Source: Phycisphaerales bacterium
GTDB taxonomy: Bacteria; Planctomycetota; Phycisphaerae; Phycisphaerales; SM1A02
Assembly: GCA_022616475.1 (NCBI GenBank)
Contig: JAKEEP010000088.1
Span: forward strand, 1-32,698
Reading direction: 5' to 3'
Length of the DNA stretch: 32,698 bases
Below the pieces are notes generated by a model, which saw nothing but the letters and a program-made list of their open reading frames with translations, had not been told where the DNA came from and made no database searches. Made by a program: the position numbers and the translations under genes. Each line of letters begins with the position of its first letter. The first letter of the stretch is position 1. This document shows positions 29,599 to 32,698 of this stretch, piece by piece.

Positions 29599-31164
29599 AT
29601 GAGTTCCGCACGATCATTCCTGGTCTTGGCTGCGCAGTTAGCGTGGATGCAGCTTCCGCAATCGGCGCTTGCCTGTCCTTCCGATCCGCTTCAATTCACT
29701 GAGATTGCGCCGCCGGACGTCTCAGTCTTTGTGCACGTGAGCAACGCGGCGCAGATACGCCGCGATCTTGCAGGTCGGCCTATCTCGGATTGGTTTGATT
29801 CGGTCTGGACCAACAGCGCGTTCCAGAAGGCGTGGTCAACCCTGGCCAAGACGGCCCACATGGACGAATCCAAGCTGTTTGATGCGTGCTTCGGACGGGC
29901 ATTCAGCTTCGTGTCGCGCGGCTCGGAATGGGCGCTTGCGACCGACGTTGACAAGAACCAAGCGACCGCAATGCTGCAGCAACTTCGACTCGCGCTTCGC
30001 GAGCCGGCCGCCGGCATGGCCGTCTACGACTGGCCCGAGCAGGAAATGCTGATTGCACGCGATGAGCAGCGCCTGATCATCGCACCGGCGAATCACCCAC
30101 AGCTCTTTTTCGAATTGCTGCCTCGATTCAAGGACCCGAAGGCTGATTCACTCGCCCAACATCCGGCGATCAAGGAAATCAGAGGCTTCGAAGCGGCGTC
30201 GATGGCGGTGTTTGTTGAGCACGACGATTCGATCGGCGGCGCTTCCGCCGCTGTGGCGGAAATGCGGGACAACCGCGTGATCATTCAGCATGCCGCCAGT
30301 TTCGGGCGGTCGCCGTTTCCGCACGACACAACGAATCTGACGTGTGACTTCTCGCCGATCCTGGGTTTTGAGAACCGCGCCCTGGCGGCGATCATTCAAC
30401 CGGCCGATGTCGCCAATGAATCGGTCGACGCACTTTTGGCCGACAACCTTGGTCAGAACATTGTCAGTGCGCAGTTGAGCGAGAACCTTGCGGAACGCCG
30501 GCTCATCGTGGTCAATCAAATCGATGGCCGGTTGTTTGAGGAGCCCGTTGACTTGTTGTGGGCCAGCATGGCCAGCTGCCTGGAATTGAAGCACGCCGGA
30601 CCGGAAGTAAAGAACCAAGTGGATCGTCAAATGGACGGCGTGATCAAGCGCGTGCGGCAGCTCTCACATGGCACGCTCCTTCAGAACGCGCCCGCCCAGG
30701 GTCGATTGGAAAACCAGGAGTTTGGCCATGCCGATGTGCCCGCCAGCGGCGACCAGTGTTTGAGCGGCGGATTCCCAATCATGAAGGACGTCTCTCTTGC
30801 TTGGGGCGTTGCCGATGGCCCGCATGGATCGTGGCTCGTCGTGGCCAGCCACCCGCGCTCCGTAGAAGAAGTGGTGGCGGTGCTGCAAGAGAGCCTGCCC
30901 ACCGACCAACGATTGGTGGGCAAGTTCGACATGTGCGGCGTTGGCTGCGGCGATCGCATTCAACGGCACCTTCAGACCTGGAGCATCGCCGCGGGCGAAT
31001 TCGCAGCCGAAACCGACAGCGCAAGAATGAAAGATTTCAGCAGCACCCTTCACCTCATGTCGCAGCTCGCCGGCGGCATCAAGTGCTGCTGCTGGCAACT
31101 CTCGCGACCAAGCGCCAACCAAATGCGGTTGGATCTGCAGATCGAACTAGCCCCTCCATATTGA
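29599..31164 (+). CDS. Secreted protein of unknown function, third gene of the sigma-factor operon
   Basis: 521 residues from the ATG at 29599, eight bases after the preceding stop. A signal peptide is visible (SSARSFLVLAAQLAWMQLPQ then SALA|CPSD). The sequence continues with APPDVSVFVHVSNAAQIRRD and GRPISDWFDSVW, a pattern I associate with DUF3352-like exported proteins of planctomycetes, whose function is unknown. Several Cys occur, including a CCCW near the end (IKCCCWQLSR) and CGVGCGD. No catalytic motif. It probably depends on the upstream sigma factor or its regulator for expression. Confidence 0.8.
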   Translation: MSSARSFLVLAAQLAWMQLPQSALACPSDPLQFTEIAPPDVSVFVHVSNAAQIRRDLAGRPISDWFDSVWTNSAFQKAWSTLAKTAHMDESKLFDACFGRAFSFVSRGSEWALATDVDKNQATAMLQQLRLALREPAAGMAVYDWPEQEMLIARDEQRLIIAPANHPQLFFELLPRFKDPKADSLAQHPAIKEIRGFEAASMAVFVEHDDSIGGASAAVAEMRDNRVIIQHAASFGRSPFPHDTTNLTCDFSPILGFENRALAAIIQPADVANESVDALLADNLGQNIVSAQLSENLAERRLIVVNQIDGRLFEEPVDLLWASMASCLELKHAGPEVKNQVDRQMDGVIKRVRQLSHGTLLQNAPAQGRLENQEFGHADVPASGDQCLSGGFPIMKDVSLAWGVADGPHGSWLVVASHPRSVEEVVAVLQESLPTDQRLVGKFDMCGVGCGDRIQRHLQTWSIAAGEFAAETDSARMKDFSSTLHLMSQLAGGIKCCCWQLSRPSANQMRLDLQIELAPPY

Positions 31165-31244
31165 ACGCGATGGGTTGCAACAACGACGCGGGGACTCGTT
31201 GTCGATTCATCTCCACGCAGCCTCTGGGCCTATTATCTCGGTTC

Positions 31245-32698
31245 ATGAAGTCCAGCTCGAACCCACTTCTCCGCAACGTCGCGATCATTGCGCATGTCGA
31301 TCATGGCAAGACGACGCTGGTCGATGCCCTGCTCGCTGGCTCTGGCGTGGGCGCGGCTCTTAATCACCTGGGCGACTGCATCCTCGATTCAAATCCGCTC
31401 GAGCGCGAACGCGGCATCACCATCTTCTCCAAGAATTGCGCGGTCAACTATACCGCCCACCGGGGCCGCCACGCCGGCAAGCTCTTCCGCATCAACATCA
31501 TCGATACCCCGGGCCACGCAGACTTCGGCGGCGAAGTCGAGCGCGTGCTCCGCATGGCCGACGGCGCGCTTCTGGTCGTTGATGCGTTTGAAGGGCCAAT
31601 GCCGCAGACACGATTCGTTCTCAGCAAGGCTCTTCAGCTAGGCCTGAGGCCCATTGTCGTCGTGAACAAGTGCGACCGCGAGGAAGCCCGACCCAACGAA
31701 GTTGTCTCCGAAGTATTCGACCTGCTGGTCGATCTGGACGCCGATGACCGCGCGCTGGATTTCCCCATCGTGTACGCCTCCGGCCGCAACGGCTGGGCGA
31801 CGCACGATCTCGAGCACCCGGCCACCGACATGGTCGAGCTCTTCGAGACGATCGTCGAGCGCGTTCACCCTCCCGAGGGCGACCCCAGCGCGCCGCTTCA
31901 GATGCTCATCACCACCTTGGACTACTCTGATTACGTCGGCCGCATCGCCATTGGTCGGGTGTACAACGGCACGCTGCTGGGCAACCAGCCGGTCGGCGTG
32001 TGCCGCGCCGATGGCTCGGTGACCACAACCCGCGTGCAAAAGCTGTTGCGGTTTGAAGGCCTTGGCCGCGCTGCGGTCGAAAAAATAGAAGTGGGGGACC
32101 TCTGTGCCATCGAGGGTCTGAAGGAATTCGACATCGGCGACACGGTCGCCTCGATCGATGAGCCCAAGCCGATGGATCGCGTCCATGTTGATGAACCCAC
32201 TCTTCACATGGTTTTTCGAATTAACGATTCGCCGTTTGCCGGCAAAGAGGGAAAGTACGTCACCTCGCGTCAGATCGCTGAGCGCCTGGAGAAGGAACTT
32301 CAATCCAACGTTGCACTCAAGGTCGCGCCGGGCGATTCAGCTGAGGAATTCAACGTTTCCGGACGCGGCCTTCTCCACCTCGGTGTGCTTCTGGAGAATA
32401 TGCGCCGCGAAGGCTATGAACTGTCAGTCGGAAAGCCCGAGGTCATCGAGAGGGACGTCAACGGCGTGATGTGCGAACCGATCGAGCGCCTGACGCTCGA
32501 CATCGCGACCGAATCGATGGGGCCGGCGATGGAGTTGATCGGCAGCAGGGGGGCTGAAGTCAAGACCATGAATAACCGGGCCGAGCGCATGCACATCGAA
32601 TGCGAAATCCCCGCGCGTGGTCTCATTGGCCTTCGTTCTCGCATGCTGACAGCCACAGGTGGGGAGGCGGTGATGTATCACAGCTTCTCCCATTACGC
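31245..32698 (+). CDS. typA: Ribosome-associated GTPase TypA/BipA (3' end outside window)
   Basis: 484 complete codons of about 600 are present; the frame is open at the window edge. TypA/BipA is a translational GTPase that binds the ribosome and supports large-subunit assembly and growth at low temperature or under stress. Motifs: G1 [11 protein letters not shown]2 [13 protein letters not shown]3 [15 protein letters not shown]4 NKCDR and G5 SGRNGWA, then domain II ([15 protein letters not shown]) and domain III with [34 protein letters not shown] and the family-specific [13 protein letters not shown]. The ATG at 31245 is the first start consistent with the family; its ribosome binding site is weak. 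Confidence 0.96.
   Translation, partial: MKSSSNPLLRNVAIIAHVDHGKTTLVDALLAGSGVGAALNHLGDCILDSNPLERERGITIFSKNCAVNYTAHRGRHAGKLFRINIIDTPGHADFGGEVERVLRMADGALLVVDAFEGPMPQTRFVLSKALQLGLRPIVVVNKCDREEARPNEVVSEVFDLLVDLDADDRALDFPIVYASGRNGWATHDLEHPATDMVELFETIVERVHPPEGDPSAPLQMLITTLDYSDYVGRIAIGRVYNGTLLGNQPVGVCRADGSVTTTRVQKLLRFEGLGRAAVEKIEVGDLCAIEGLKEFDIGDTVASIDEPKPMDRVHVDEPTLHMVFRINDSPFAGKEGKYVTSRQIAERLEKELQSNVALKVAPGDSAEEFNVSGRGLLHLGVLLENMRREGYELSVGKPEVIERDVNGVMCEPIERLTLDIATESMGPAMELIGSRGAEVKTMNNRAERMHIECEIPARGLIGLRSRMLTATGGEAVMYHSFSHY

Overview
The window looks like a chromosomal segment of a Planctomycetota bacterium, probably class Phycisphaerae. This is inferred from roughly 60% GC in the core genes, the paired GDGVV...DLL...WG calcium-loop (dockerin-like) repeats ending a secreted enzyme, many small lipoproteins of unknown function, a very long B12-dependent ribonucleotide reductase, an isolated nuoA, and AT-rich word-like repeats between genes. 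No phage, plasmid, transposase or CRISPR genes are visible.

Layout. 1-5.7 kb (+): the C-terminus of a large unknown protein with a strong terminator, a lipoprotein with a degenerate transglutaminase-like fold, and a secreted vanadium-haloperoxidase/PAP2 protein with an internal lamin-tail-like insert and dockerin-like tail. 5.7-6.7 kb: tRNA-Pro(UGG) on the minus strand with a truncated tRNA copy 70 bp upstream of it, a small membrane protein, and nuoA. 6.7-7.37 kb: non-coding, repeat-rich. 7.37-13.55 kb (all minus): dcd, then a winged-helix protein with an NDT/TIR-like domain, a 66-aa HTH-like protein, and nrdJ. The middle two genes are lower in GC and sit inside a deoxynucleotide-supply group. 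13.9-17.8 kb (+): UvrD/PcrA helicase and QueG. 17.7-21.3 kb (minus): lipoprotein and membrane genes, three of which share a C-terminal motif; one is frameshifted. 21.4-25.7 kb: AmpG-like transporter, ribosomal protein L21 (+), a lipoprotein coupled to an amidohydrolase, and an M48 metalloprotease. 25.75-32.7 kb: UbiE/MenG methyltransferase, a cobalamin-binding-domain protein lacking the usual His ligand, an unknown protein (minus), an ECF sigma factor coupled to a membrane protein and followed by a secreted protein, and the first four fifths of the GTPase TypA/BipA.

Main points of interest. (1) A low-GC, two-gene insert between dcd and nrdJ whose NDT/TIR-like domain resembles nucleotide- or NAD-targeting defence effectors; it is the best candidate for an undescribed system here. 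(2) Several conserved housekeeping proteins (NrdJ, QueG, PcrA) carry in-frame copies of intergenic-type repeats, and the NrdJ linker contains elastin-like GVGIP pentapeptides. (3) Several enzyme-family members have lost catalytic or ligand residues (transglutaminase-like, amidohydrolase, B12-binding). All function calls come from reading motifs by eye; no database search was run.
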